Positions 1-7,506 of a stretch of DNA of 64,000 nt are shown one piece after another. The DNA is from Desulfurococcaceae archaeon MEX13E-LK6-19 (GTDB lineage Archaea > Thermoproteota > Thermoprotei_A > Sulfolobales > Desulfurococcaceae): assembly GCA_029637525.1 (NCBI GenBank), contig CP072660.1, positions 1,575,612 through 1,639,611 on the forward strand, read 5' to 3'. The notes under the pieces are model-generated. The model was given only the letters and a program-made list of their open reading frames with translations. It was not told the origin of the DNA and searched no databases. Position numbers and translations under genes: made by a program. Every line of letters starts with the position of its first letter. Position 1 is the first letter of the stretch.

Positions 1-412
1 GGAATAGTATCTTGCCTTTAACAGTGATCTCTATTTCGTTCTGGGTTAAAGTAAGTAGCATAGTTTTTATAACGCTCGTGGGTGTTGTTTCAAGAGTCAA
101 AATAATCTCGTTCTCGCCACGATGAATTATAATGTTTTCTTTTTCACCAGAACCGAGATACTTTCCTTCAATATATACCTCATAGTAAAGCTTCTCTATT
201 TCAATATCAGTGAGCCCATTGTTGACAACCTTGACGACGAACTCTACTTCAATATTGTTATCCATCATCTTGTATCTAACAGCCCTAATCTCTTTAAGTT
301 CAACAGAAATAGCTTGGGCAGTCAAAGCAACAAGTATTAAGTAAACAATAAGACCGATAGCAATAACACCAGTAATGATACCCCAAAGCCTAGATATAGC
401 TGGTCCCCGCAT
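1..412 (-). CDS. LEA14-like membrane-anchored protein (3' end outside window)
   Basis: Reading the minus strand from the ATG at 412 gives an open frame of 137 codons that runs off the left edge of the window, so only the N-terminal part is seen. Residues about 8-32 form one hydrophobic segment (signal anchor), followed by a polar beta-rich domain with the pattern 'VEFVVKVVNNG' and 'YEVYIEGKYLGSG', which looks like the extracellular LEA14/WHy-type immunoglobulin-like fold found in archaeal LEA14-like proteins. A GGGGTG ribosome site lies about 8 bases before the ATG. The family call is from the pattern of the domain and is tentative; the protein probably sits on the outside of the membrane. 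Confidence 0.7.
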   Translation of the reverse strand, partial: MRGPAISRLWGIITGVIAIGLIVYLILVALTAQAISVELKEIRAVRYKMMDNNIEVEFVVKVVNNGLTDIEIEKLYYEVYIEGKYLGSGEKENIIIHRGENEIILTLETTPTSVIKTMLLTLTQNEIEITVKGKILF

Positions 413-523
413 CCAAAGACACCCCAGTGCGTTACTTCGATATACTTAGACACAACATATTACTAAAATGTATCACGTTTGAAACAATTTAGCCCACTAT
501 GGTATAGACGTAAACATAGTAGT

Positions 524-592
524 TGTCAGCCAAGGGTGGGTTCTTCATCCCATAATCTCACAGGAGTCAAGCCCAAAGGTCCTCATCACCAC
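524..592 (-). ncRNA. candidate C/D box guide sRNA
   Basis: On the minus strand, box C GTGATGA (583-589) is followed by exactly 12 nt (571-582), a D'-like TTGA (567-570), a spacer, a C'-like ATGAAGA (542-548), exactly 12 nt (530-541) and box D CTGA (526-529). This symmetric order and the 12-nt guide length are what archaeal 2'-O-methylation guides show. A TTAAATAT element at 623-630 lies about 34 bases before box C and could be the TATA box. The C'/D' boxes deviate from consensus and the D'-C' spacer (18 nt) is longer than usual, so the call is probable, not certain. By the N+5 rule the D guide would direct methylation of G in CCAAGGGUGGGU and the D' guide of A in GCCCAAAGGUCC. Confidence 0.55.
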
Positions 593-845
593 GTATTTCT
601 TATCATACATTACTATTACGTCATATTTAAGTATCTATTTCTCATTTACTCTATAGCTTCTTGGAAACATACCCCAATATGCTTCATCCATAGATGATCT
701 GTAGTGACATAGAAGATTTGTTTTACTTACATGAGGATAAAGTGGTTGTTTCTATAAAGGAGTTTGCAAAAACTTAATTTGTTTATTCTAACCTACTTAC
801 ACATCATAGATGTAATGCTTTGCGGTACGAATATCTAGAGGTTGC

Positions 846-3587
846 ATGGTATTGAGTAATAGGTTAAGCAGGTTTGACAAAGAAAAAGTATTTACATACG
901 TTAGCATTGTTCTATTATTAATTATTGTATCATATTATGTGTATAGTGAAATGTTATTTGTAGAAGCTATTACCAATGATGTTCTGAGTAAAGGTGATGA
1001 GGGATATATTTCTGACGAGATCTGGTATGTGGATGCCGCCAGGAATATTCTTCATAAAATCTTTGGTATAGACCCTAGGACTCCTTGTGGTGAATGCTAT
1101 ACAGTCTTCTTATATGAAAACGCTACCGCCATGCCTCCTGCCCTTTTAGATATAGCTGCCAAGAAGGCTAACGTCGAGATCCTTGATAAATACGTTAGAA
1201 CTGGTAAGGACGCCTACATATTTCTCTACGTCAATGCAAGTAGTAGGAGCAATCTTGAAGCTTTTATAAAAGAACTTGATAAACTGGGGATTAAGACACG
1301 TGATTATGTTCGTGGATGGATTTATGGTAAGGCGAAGGATATAGATAAATACCTTAATACAGAGCATCCACCATTGGTCAAGTACATTATAGCTTTGTCG
1401 ATGATACTTTTCGAGGACAAGCCCTTGAGCTGGAGAATACCAAGCATAGTAGCTGGAGCACTGATCCTTGTTTTCGCGTATCTGGTGACGAGAGAAATAC
1501 TTAGACAACGTTTTGGAAGAGCCTTCTCCTCAATAGCAGCCTTGGTTCCACCAATACTACTGGTATTCGATCCGGTGCACAAGTACTTGAGCGCGCTGGC
1601 ACTCCTCGATATTTATGTTGGTTTACTGTCCCTCATAGCATTCTACATATTAGTGAAAATAATTGACGACAACAAGAGAATCTTTAGTGTTGTGTCGGCA
1701 TCGACGGCGAAGTTCTCTGGTTTATTCATAGGGATAGCACATGTGCTCGAGAAATTTGTATGGGGTAAGTACGAGAAGTTTAGTGACAGAATATTTGATA
1801 CAATATACTTACTTGTCAAGTACTTCATGGTATTTATAATAGTCCAAGTGATCATATCAATACCATTAATAGCTTACCTTGGACCACTTGAATGGTTTAA
1901 CCAAGCCATACCCGGTGCTTTCAGATGGCATACCTCTATCAAACACGAGATAGGCCATGGACCCGTAGTGTCTACCCCGCTAGACTGGGTTTTGGGGAAG
2001 AACAGTTTTGTACTCTACTACTGGAGTAACGGAGAACCCTTAGTGGCTCGTGGAAACTGGTCTCTCTACCTTTTGAGTCTCCTAATGGCAATAATGCTTA
2101 TACCATTAGCTATAGTTGACAAAACCTATAGAAAAGCATGGCTGGGCTTTATAGGTGTTTATGGAGGCTATGTTCTCCTATGGATTCTTGGAGGCAGGAC
2201 TCAGTATAGCTACTACTTGGCACAGATCGCGCCATTCTTCTACATTAATCTCGTCGTAGGCTTTGCTTGTATGCTACCCAAAGACTTCATAGCTAGGTAC
2301 AAGACAGGACTAAGAACCATTAAGGAGTTCTTGTGGCTAGAAAAATACCATGGCGTTGTGGAGACCGAGAAACTTATCGGAATAACATTGATAGTCGTGG
2401 CCATCGGTTTAAGCACCATACTCCATGCACCATGGTCTGAACCAAGAATCTATAGTGATGTGTATAGCATTTACTGGAGTATCTATGGTTCTCCACAACA
2501 ATGGTACGGACCCCAGTTGACGTATGGTGTACCCTATATCGACTACAGGTTCCCGTACATGCCCGGACAGGCATGGGTCTTCATGATAACAACTATGACA
2601 AGACTATTCCTAGGCTACGACCGTTATCTTGGTATAGACAAGGGCTTCTACGCATACTATGTATTCAATGCATTACTCTCCTTCGTCGCTGCATACATTA
2701 TTCTAGATGACCTCTTGTTCCTTGGCAGGAGAACCAGTAGAGCCAGGAGGATACCATTATACCTCTATGCTATACTCCCATCAATAATAGTGTATGGGGT
2801 CTACAGCTGGGATATCATTGCATTAATGTTCCTCTTGAGATCATTTAGAATGTTTATTGAAGGAGAATACAAGTACGTAGGAGTATTTACTGCTATCGCA
2901 ACGCTGTTTAACCCATTGTACAGCCTAGTATTGCTCCTGTACCTATACGAGCTTAGGAGGAATAGCCAAGGTATCATATACTACTTCCTATTAACAATAC
3001 TCATTGGCTATACGCCACTACTTCTAAACCCTGCTTCAATAACGGATGTATTCAACAATTTCTTTGGACACTATATCGAGGGAAGCTGGTTGCTCCTTGT
3101 AGCCCCGACTCCCAGCGACCCACTTATCATTAATATTGGCTGGATCATGGCATTCACCATAGGGCTGGTTATCGTATTACTGCCACTGAAGGCAAGTGAT
3201 GCTGAGGGTGTCTATGGTAAACTCGTACTGCTTCTCTCCATAACAATACTCCTATCACCACTCTACAAACCACAATACAATCTCATTATCGCCGTGCTAT
3301 GGGTTCCCATACTCGATACAATATATACTCCTATACTAGTACTACAGGATCTCTCGGCAACAACCGTTATCCTCACATGGTTTACAAGTAATCCCATGGA
3401 CAAGTTCAGTGTGCCACAGATAGCAAACTACGTGAAGTGTATACTGCTGTTGATACTGATACTTTACCACTTTACTAGATACATTGATATAAGTACTATA
3501 CAGAGAGCCTTCAAGGGATTTAGAGAAAGATTGGCATACACTAGTGAATTAAGAGATAAACATTTATCTGGTCAAACAGGTTCTTAG
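846..3587 (+). CDS. large GT-C membrane glycosyltransferase (PMT/GT39-like), probable tandem module
   Basis: 913-residue polytopic membrane protein with roughly 20 hydrophobic segments. The first external loop carries acidic pairs (D51-E52 and D57-E58 in 'DEIWYVDAA') and later 'EHPPLVKY', both typical of dolichyl-phosphate-sugar dependent GT-C enzymes of the PMT/ArnT/GT39 kind, so a lipid-linked sugar donor and action on the outer face of the membrane are likely (family knowledge). After about residue 555 a second external stretch ('YRFPYMPGQAWVF') followed by more membrane spans resembles the start of the 458-residue GT-C protein at 14882 ('YNWPYVYGPIWIY'), suggesting two fused GT-C modules. 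The ATG at 846 has a GAGGT site just upstream. Acceptor and sugar are unknown; N-glycan or S-layer glycosylation is a guess. Confidence 0.75.
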   Translation: MVLSNRLSRFDKEKVFTYVSIVLLLIIVSYYVYSEMLFVEAITNDVLSKGDEGYISDEIWYVDAARNILHKIFGIDPRTPCGECYTVFLYENATAMPPALLDIAAKKANVEILDKYVRTGKDAYIFLYVNASSRSNLEAFIKELDKLGIKTRDYVRGWIYGKAKDIDKYLNTEHPPLVKYIIALSMILFEDKPLSWRIPSIVAGALILVFAYLVTREILRQRFGRAFSSIAALVPPILLVFDPVHKYLSALALLDIYVGLLSLIAFYILVKIIDDNKRIFSVVSASTAKFSGLFIGIAHVLEKFVWGKYEKFSDRIFDTIYLLVKYFMVFIIVQVIISIPLIAYLGPLEWFNQAIPGAFRWHTSIKHEIGHGPVVSTPLDWVLGKNSFVLYYWSNGEPLVARGNWSLYLLSLLMAIMLIPLAIVDKTYRKAWLGFIGVYGGYVLLWILGGRTQYSYYLAQIAPFFYINLVVGFACMLPKDFIARYKTGLRTIKEFLWLEKYHGVVETEKLIGITLIVVAIGLSTILHAPWSEPRIYSDVYSIYWSIYGSPQQWYGPQLTYGVPYIDYRFPYMPGQAWVFMITTMTRLFLGYDRYLGIDKGFYAYYVFNALLSFVAAYIILDDLLFLGRRTSRARRIPLYLYAILPSIIVYGVYSWDIIALMFLLRSFRMFIEGEYKYVGVFTAIATLFNPLYSLVLLLYLYELRRNSQGIIYYFLLTILIGYTPLLLNPASITDVFNNFFGHYIEGSWLLLVAPTPSDPLIINIGWIMAFTIGLVIVLLPLKASDAEGVYGKLVLLLSITILLSPLYKPQYNLIIAVLWVPILDTIYTPILVLQDLSATTVILTWFTSNPMDKFSVPQIANYVKCILLLILILYHFTRYIDISTIQRAFKGFRERLAYTSELRDKHLSGQTGS

Positions 3588-3622
3588 TCAGATATTGGTT
3601 TTACATAAAGTATTTTTCTCTG

Positions 3623-5122
3623 GTGAAACCCGTGGTCAGTATAAGCCTGTATAAGGGTTCCCCACTCGATGCGCCTGTCTCTACAATAGCTGTTATCATC
3701 AAGGGCAAGGATGCATCACCTATTCTATGGATTGACGAGAAACTCGGTGGGCTGCTAAGACAAGCTATTGATGCCGGTGATTTTAAGGGAGAAACTGGGG
3801 AGACAATACTATTCTACCCTACATCAACCCGTTTTACAAGATACATTGTGGCAAGTATTGGCGATGAAGGACTTGAGGGTGTTAGACAAGCAGTTGCGTC
3901 TATAGTAAATAAAGTGAAGAATCTTGCCCCGGATATAGTGATCCATATACCACATAGTCTTGGCGTAGAGCTTAGTGATGCTGTTGAACAAGCTGCATGC
4001 ATTATACCTATGACTCTATACGAGCCAGGCGGCAAGTACAAGGCTAAAACAAAGAAGAAAATTGCCCTCAAGCAGGTACTCCTTAACCCTGGTGTAGAGG
4101 CAAGTGGGTTGGAAGAGCGTATCAAACGTGGAGTTATCATTGGTGAAGCAGTTAATTATGCTAGAGACATAGCTAACGCTCCTCCTAGCATAATGAACCC
4201 TGATGGAATAGAGGCTGAGGCTAGGAAACTGGCTGAGAAAAACAAGCTTGGTATCAAGGTGTTCCGCGAAGAAGACCTCAGGAATCTTGGTTTGAACGGA
4301 ATACTAGCTGTAGGTAGTGGCGGCGGGTCGTCTCCGAGACTTATTATCCTTGAGTACCGTGGACGCGATAGCAGTGAATGGGATATAGCTGTTGTCGGTA
4401 AAACCGTTACCTTTGATGCTGGAGGACTTGATCTAAAGACGGCGCAAGCCATGGCGGACATGAAGTTCGATAAAAGCGGTGGCGCTGCTGTACTAGGAGT
4501 GATGAAGGCTGTATCCGAGTTAAAACTACCAGTCAATGTACTCGGCGTGCTTCCTGTAGTAGAAAACCTGCCGGGACCTAAATCCTACAAGCCTAGAGAC
4601 ATCATAAAAATGTATAATGGGCTTACAGTGGAGGTGAACAACACTGATGCCGAAGGCAGGATTATACTTGCTGACGCACTAGCCTACATAGAAAAGAACT
4701 ACAAGCCAAAGGAGATAGTAGACTTGGCTACATTAACTGGCGCAATAGTCATCGCTCTAGGAAACCATGCAATAGGTCTTTTCAGCAAGGACGATGACAT
4801 GGCCGAGAAGCTAATCAAAACAGGGCTGTACACCGGTGAGAAACTATGGAGAATGCCCTTGTGGAAAGAATACTATAACCAGCTCGAAAGCGAGGTCGCC
4901 GATATAAGTAATGTAGGTGGACGAGCCGGAGGAGCGATAACAGCTGCAGCTTTCCTAAGCAAATTCGTTGAAGACACTAAGAAATGGAGTCACCTGGACA
5001 TAGCTGGCACGGCCTGGGTACAAGAAATGGGTCCGAAAAAACCATACTATCCAAAAGGTGCTACAGGAATAGGCGTTAGGTTAATAACCTACTACATACT
5101 TATATACCACTGTCATAATTGA
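3623..5122 (+). CDS. pepA: leucyl aminopeptidase, M17 family
   Basis: 499 residues with the full C-terminal catalytic domain of M17 aminopeptidases, cytosolic two-metal exopeptidases that release N-terminal residues from peptides. Metal ligands and catalytic residues can be placed: K260 and D265 in 'VGKTVTFDAGG', K272, D283, then D342, E344 and R346 in 'NNTDAEGR'. The C-terminal 'GATGIGVRL' is also family-typical. The N-terminal 170 residues are the usual less conserved domain. The start is GTG at 3623, 36 bases after the glycosyltransferase stop, so the two may share a transcript, although the functions do not suggest a link. Family assignment is secure. Confidence 0.95.
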   Translation: MKPVVSISLYKGSPLDAPVSTIAVIIKGKDASPILWIDEKLGGLLRQAIDAGDFKGETGETILFYPTSTRFTRYIVASIGDEGLEGVRQAVASIVNKVKNLAPDIVIHIPHSLGVELSDAVEQAACIIPMTLYEPGGKYKAKTKKKIALKQVLLNPGVEASGLEERIKRGVIIGEAVNYARDIANAPPSIMNPDGIEAEARKLAEKNKLGIKVFREEDLRNLGLNGILAVGSGGGSSPRLIILEYRGRDSSEWDIAVVGKTVTFDAGGLDLKTAQAMADMKFDKSGGAAVLGVMKAVSELKLPVNVLGVLPVVENLPGPKSYKPRDIIKMYNGLTVEVNNTDAEGRIILADALAYIEKNYKPKEIVDLATLTGAIVIALGNHAIGLFSKDDDMAEKLIKTGLYTGEKLWRMPLWKEYYNQLESEVADISNVGGRAGGAITAAAFLSKFVEDTKKWSHLDIAGTAWVQEMGPKKPYYPKGATGIGVRLITYYILIYHCHN

Positions 5123-5243
5123 ACATTTGTTAAATAATATTACTTATTATTTCCAAAACATTGTTTCCATTTTTGGAACATTTTTTATTTATACTATCAA
5201 TCTGTTAAATTTTCACCAGATAGCATTATATTCTGATAGAAAG

Positions 5244-5252
5244 TTATAAATA
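5244..5252 (+). promoter_or_regulatory. TATA box of the winged-helix gene
   Basis: TTATAAATA in the gap after the aminopeptidase gene. With the usual archaeal spacing, transcription would begin near 5275, leaving a leader of about 33 bases with a GGGGGG ribosome site before the ATG at 5308. Confidence 0.55.
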
Positions 5253-5307
5253 TTCCTTTTACACAATAATATAGGGTAGGAATAAAAAATAACGGGGGGT
5301 TTTAGTT

Positions 5308-5679
5308 ATGTCTGAAGAAGAATTCTGTAGCATATATGATATTAGGTTGCTTATGAAAAGAGGTGTGGCATTAAGTCCACCATTGTGGAAGACACTAAAA
5401 GCTGTTGTTGAATTAAAGAAGGCAACAGCCGAGGACCTTGCAAAAGCCACTGGTAGACCAAGAACAATCGAATCAAGATATCTTGCCGAACTAAACAGAC
5501 TAGGCCTAGTAGCTAGGAGAAGGATCAGCAGAAGAGTATACTACATTGAAGCAGAAACAGCCGTCAAGGAAGCTCTCAAAGAACTAGGAGATGTGCCAGT
5601 AGAACAACTAGCTCACCAAATAGGCTTACCTGCTGATATAGTCAGGATTATCCTATCAAAAATAAAGAAGGAGAAATAA
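5308..5679 (+). CDS. winged-helix DNA-binding protein
   Basis: 123 residues. Residues about 22-85 form a winged helix: 'LWKTLKAVVELKKATAEDLAKATGR' gives helices 1-2, 'RTIESRYLAELNRLGLV' the recognition helix, and 'RRRISRRVYYIEA' the basic wing. A shorter C-terminal part (about 86-123) looks like a second small helical domain. This is the build of ArsR/MarR-like archaeal regulators. It is monocistronic, with its own TATA box and a very strong GGGGGG site, and ends in a T-rich tract, so it is probably well expressed. The regulated genes are unknown. Confidence 0.8.
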   Translation: MSEEEFCSIYDIRLLMKRGVALSPPLWKTLKAVVELKKATAEDLAKATGRPRTIESRYLAELNRLGLVARRRISRRVYYIEAETAVKEALKELGDVPVEQLAHQIGLPADIVRIILSKIKKEK

Positions 5680-5718
5680 CGACATAGACTTTAAACTAAA
5701 AGTTCTTTTATCAAATAC

Positions 5719-5740
5719 ATATTTTTTCTTTCTTTCTTCT
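5719..5740 (+). terminator. T-rich terminator after the winged-helix gene
   Basis: A run of T-clusters (ATTTTTTCTTTCTTTCTTCT) 40-60 bases past the stop codon, the usual form of intrinsic termination in Archaea. No hairpin precedes it. Confidence 0.5.
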
Positions 5741-5813
5741 TACTATATTCTTATATCTAATAATGCATCAGGATCTTTACTCATGATGTATTTATTGTTA
5801 AGTTTTGATATCA

Positions 5814-6272
5814 TTATAATGCTTCTACTGATGAAGATGAATCAGATGATTCAGCAATTTCTATTCTTCCCTTATTACTTATCTCGTTATTTTTCTCAGT
5901 CTCAACAACATTGATTAGTCTATAAGAGCCTGCAAGAAAAGTCGTAATATCAATTACCTGGCTTACGTGATAGTCTCCAAACTCGATCACGAGATTTATT
6001 TTGATATTTTTCCCCGAGTCATTTTCATCAAGAAGACCTGTTTTTTCGGCTATTTTCATGTTTTTCAAGAAGGCTATAAGGAGTAAACGAAGTAAATCAC
6101 TCCTGTTCCTGAGACCTAGTTTTACAACATACTTATCAATCTCATAAACAAGTTGTTCTGGAAACTTAAAACTAATTACACGTGTATTTCCATTAAAGTA
6201 TATAATGTACGATCTCCCATTTCCTTTTTGAGCCTTACCTTTTTTATTCCAAAACACACCTATGTTTACCAT
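5814..6272 (-). CDS. ribbon-helix-helix (CopG-like) DNA-binding protein
   Basis: 152 residues. About residues 31-72 match a ribbon-helix-helix domain: a beta strand 'RVISFKFP', helix 'QLVYEIDKYVVKLG', then 'NRSDLLRLLLIAFL'. RHH proteins bind DNA as dimers through the paired strands and mostly act as repressors. The N-terminal 30 residues are basic and the C-terminal half is a separate, acidic and Ser-rich region with no family I recognise, possibly a ligand or partner domain. The ATG at 6272 has GGAGG nine bases upstream, which fixes the start. Convergent with the preceding winged-helix gene; target unknown. Confidence 0.75.
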   Translation of the reverse strand: MVNIGVFWNKKGKAQKGNGRSYIIYFNGNTRVISFKFPEQLVYEIDKYVVKLGLRNRSDLLRLLLIAFLKNMKIAEKTGLLDENDSGKNIKINLVIEFGDYHVSQVIDITTFLAGSYRLINVVETEKNNEISNKGRIEIAESSDSSSSVEAL

Positions 6273-6476
6273 GAAGGTAGCCTCCTATCAGTAATAATAT
6301 GTAATCGCGACAATCAATGTGGGCATAGCGTGGTTACATTTACCCGTGATAAAAATAGAGGTATTACCCATGGGTACTACATTATAGAGGATGGGAAAAA
6401 CTAATATATTAACAATCGTTCTCTCACGAAAACTCTCGACATTATTGATACTAATTTAACAAACAGATATTGCAAA

Positions 6477-6496
6477 TATTAGCTTGTAGGCTAATA
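6477..6496. repeat. inverted repeat in gene-free region
   Basis: Perfect 7-base arms TATTAGC / GCTAATA around a 6-base loop. A second, shorter one (AGCCT / AGGCT) lies at 6541-6557. Both are in the 500-base gap between the CopG-like gene and the small Cys-rich gene, upstream of the GC-rich RNA candidate. They could be operators or short RNA hairpins; nothing shows which. Confidence 0.35.
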
Positions 6497-6621
6497 TAAA
6501 GAACATTATACAGTACTACAACTGAACTGATAGGAGAAACAGCCTATATAACAGGCTTATACTAGACTCATAAAGAACTAGGGAACAAGGTTTATAAAAT
6601 AAGTGCATCAAAACTATAATT

Positions 6622-6712
6622 GACACGCCCGTGTGACAACCCCGTTGTCACGGGGAATGGATGAGCACGCGGAGGCTCCCCCCAGGGCGTCATGGCCTCC
6701 CGCACATTCTTT
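6622..6712 (+). ncRNA. GC-rich structured RNA candidate, class unknown
   Basis: About 90 bases of very GC-rich sequence stand out in an AT-rich gap that has no open frame. On the plus strand TTTATAAA (6591-6598) is a consensus TATA box, and standard spacing puts transcription start at about 6621, exactly where GC-rich sequence begins. A hairpin GTGACAAC-CCC-GTTGTCAC (extended by a wobble and two G-C pairs) is followed by a second stem GGAGGC (6671-6676) / GCCTCC (6695-6700), then ACA at 6704-6706 and a T-rich end. In hyperthermophiles such islands are usually stable RNAs. ACA placement hints at an H/ACA-type RNA, but the loop between the second stem's arms is too short for a standard guide pocket, so I leave the class open. 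Confidence 0.55.
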
Positions 6713-6771
6713 ACATCATTAATGTATCCTGCTAACTTACTGCTGTTATTAATGTCTAGAAGAGATCTTGG

Positions 6772-6915
6772 TTACGCTCCACAAAATCCTCTTAATGGAC
6801 ATCCACTACAACCTTGCTCCTCATAGTATTCTTTGAGAAGCTCTTCATCAGTTTCTTTCATTAATTCTTCGAATCTTGTTTTTCTCTTCTTTTTGTTTTT
6901 CTTTTGAGAACTCAT
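6772..6915 (-). CDS. 47-residue basic protein with a C-terminal Cys motif
   Basis: A short open frame (ATG at 6915) too short for common cut-offs. The first 14 residues are almost all Lys/Arg/Ser, the middle is an acidic helix ('FEELMKETDEELLKEYYEE') and the end is 'GCSGCPLRGFCGA', i.e. C-x2-C-x5-C. The composition is clearly protein-like (charged helix followed by a metal-type Cys cluster). Three Cys in a monomer could bind a metal or Fe-S centre with another ligand or as a dimer. I know no named family. It lies between the RNA candidate and the S25e gene, on the same strand as S25e, and could be co-transcribed with it. Confidence 0.6.
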   Translation of the reverse strand: MSSQKKNKKKRKTRFEELMKETDEELLKEYYEEQGCSGCPLRGFCGA

Positions 6916-7051
6916 TTCTATAACCTTGTTTTGATTGATTAGTTTATACTACTATTAAATCTTTCCATTATGTTCTAGAAGAAGGTGATTATTGTAGAAA
7001 CATTTGCAATTATATGAAGATTAGTCCTAATAGAACTGTTAATGTTCTCTA

Positions 7052-7342
7052 CTACTTTCCTACACCTGGTTTCACATATACCGGGGTTCTGCCTCCACTA
7101 TAGAGTACTAAGATCCCTCTTTCAGCAGCTGCTCTAAGGATTTTCTTTGCTGTACTAATTCTAATGCCATATGCTTGTGCTAGAGTATACGGCGTCAATA
7201 CTGTGAAAGTGTTTCTCTTTAGATCCCTTTCAAGCTTCTTAAGAATATCTTCTGTAAACTCTACTTTAGATTCCAAGGACACAGTCTTAGATGTTGTTAT
7301 TTGTTCTCCACCTTTCTTTGCAGCTTTTTTGCCCTTGGCCAT
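7052..7342 (-). CDS. rps25e: 30S ribosomal protein S25e
   Basis: 96 residues: a Lys-rich N-terminal tail ('KGKKAAKKGG') and a winged-helix core 'NTFTVLTPYTLAQAYGIRISTAKKILRAAAERGILVLYSGGRTPVYV', which matches archaeal S25e, a small-subunit protein shared with eukaryotes. The minus-strand TATA box ATATAAATA (about 7395-7405) and a GGGAGGCG ribosome site give a leader of about 33 bases. Length is normal for the family. Confidence 0.9.
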   Translation of the reverse strand: MAKGKKAAKKGGEQITTSKTVSLESKVEFTEDILKKLERDLKRNTFTVLTPYTLAQAYGIRISTAKKILRAAAERGILVLYSGGRTPVYVKPGVGK

Positions 7343-7506
7343 ACAGGTTTACGCCTCCCATAGTTTTTCTTTCAACAAATTTACATGAATACTGTATTTA
7401 TATATTTGCCTGGAACCATAAATGATTTAGACCATGTACCCTATCCTTTGAGTCAAGCAAAACCTAATATTTTAGGATACTAATTAGTATCATGAAGGGG
7501 TAGGAG

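Noticed and set aside
479-697. 72-codon plus-strand frame near the left edge
   Set aside because: Overlaps the C/D sRNA candidate, has odd composition (His/Tyr/Ile-rich, no fold pattern) and no ribosome site.
6661-6706. Standard H/ACA guide in the GC-rich island
   Set aside because: Stem and ACA are well placed but only 18 bases lie between the arms, too few for a pocket and upper stem; kept as unclassified RNA.
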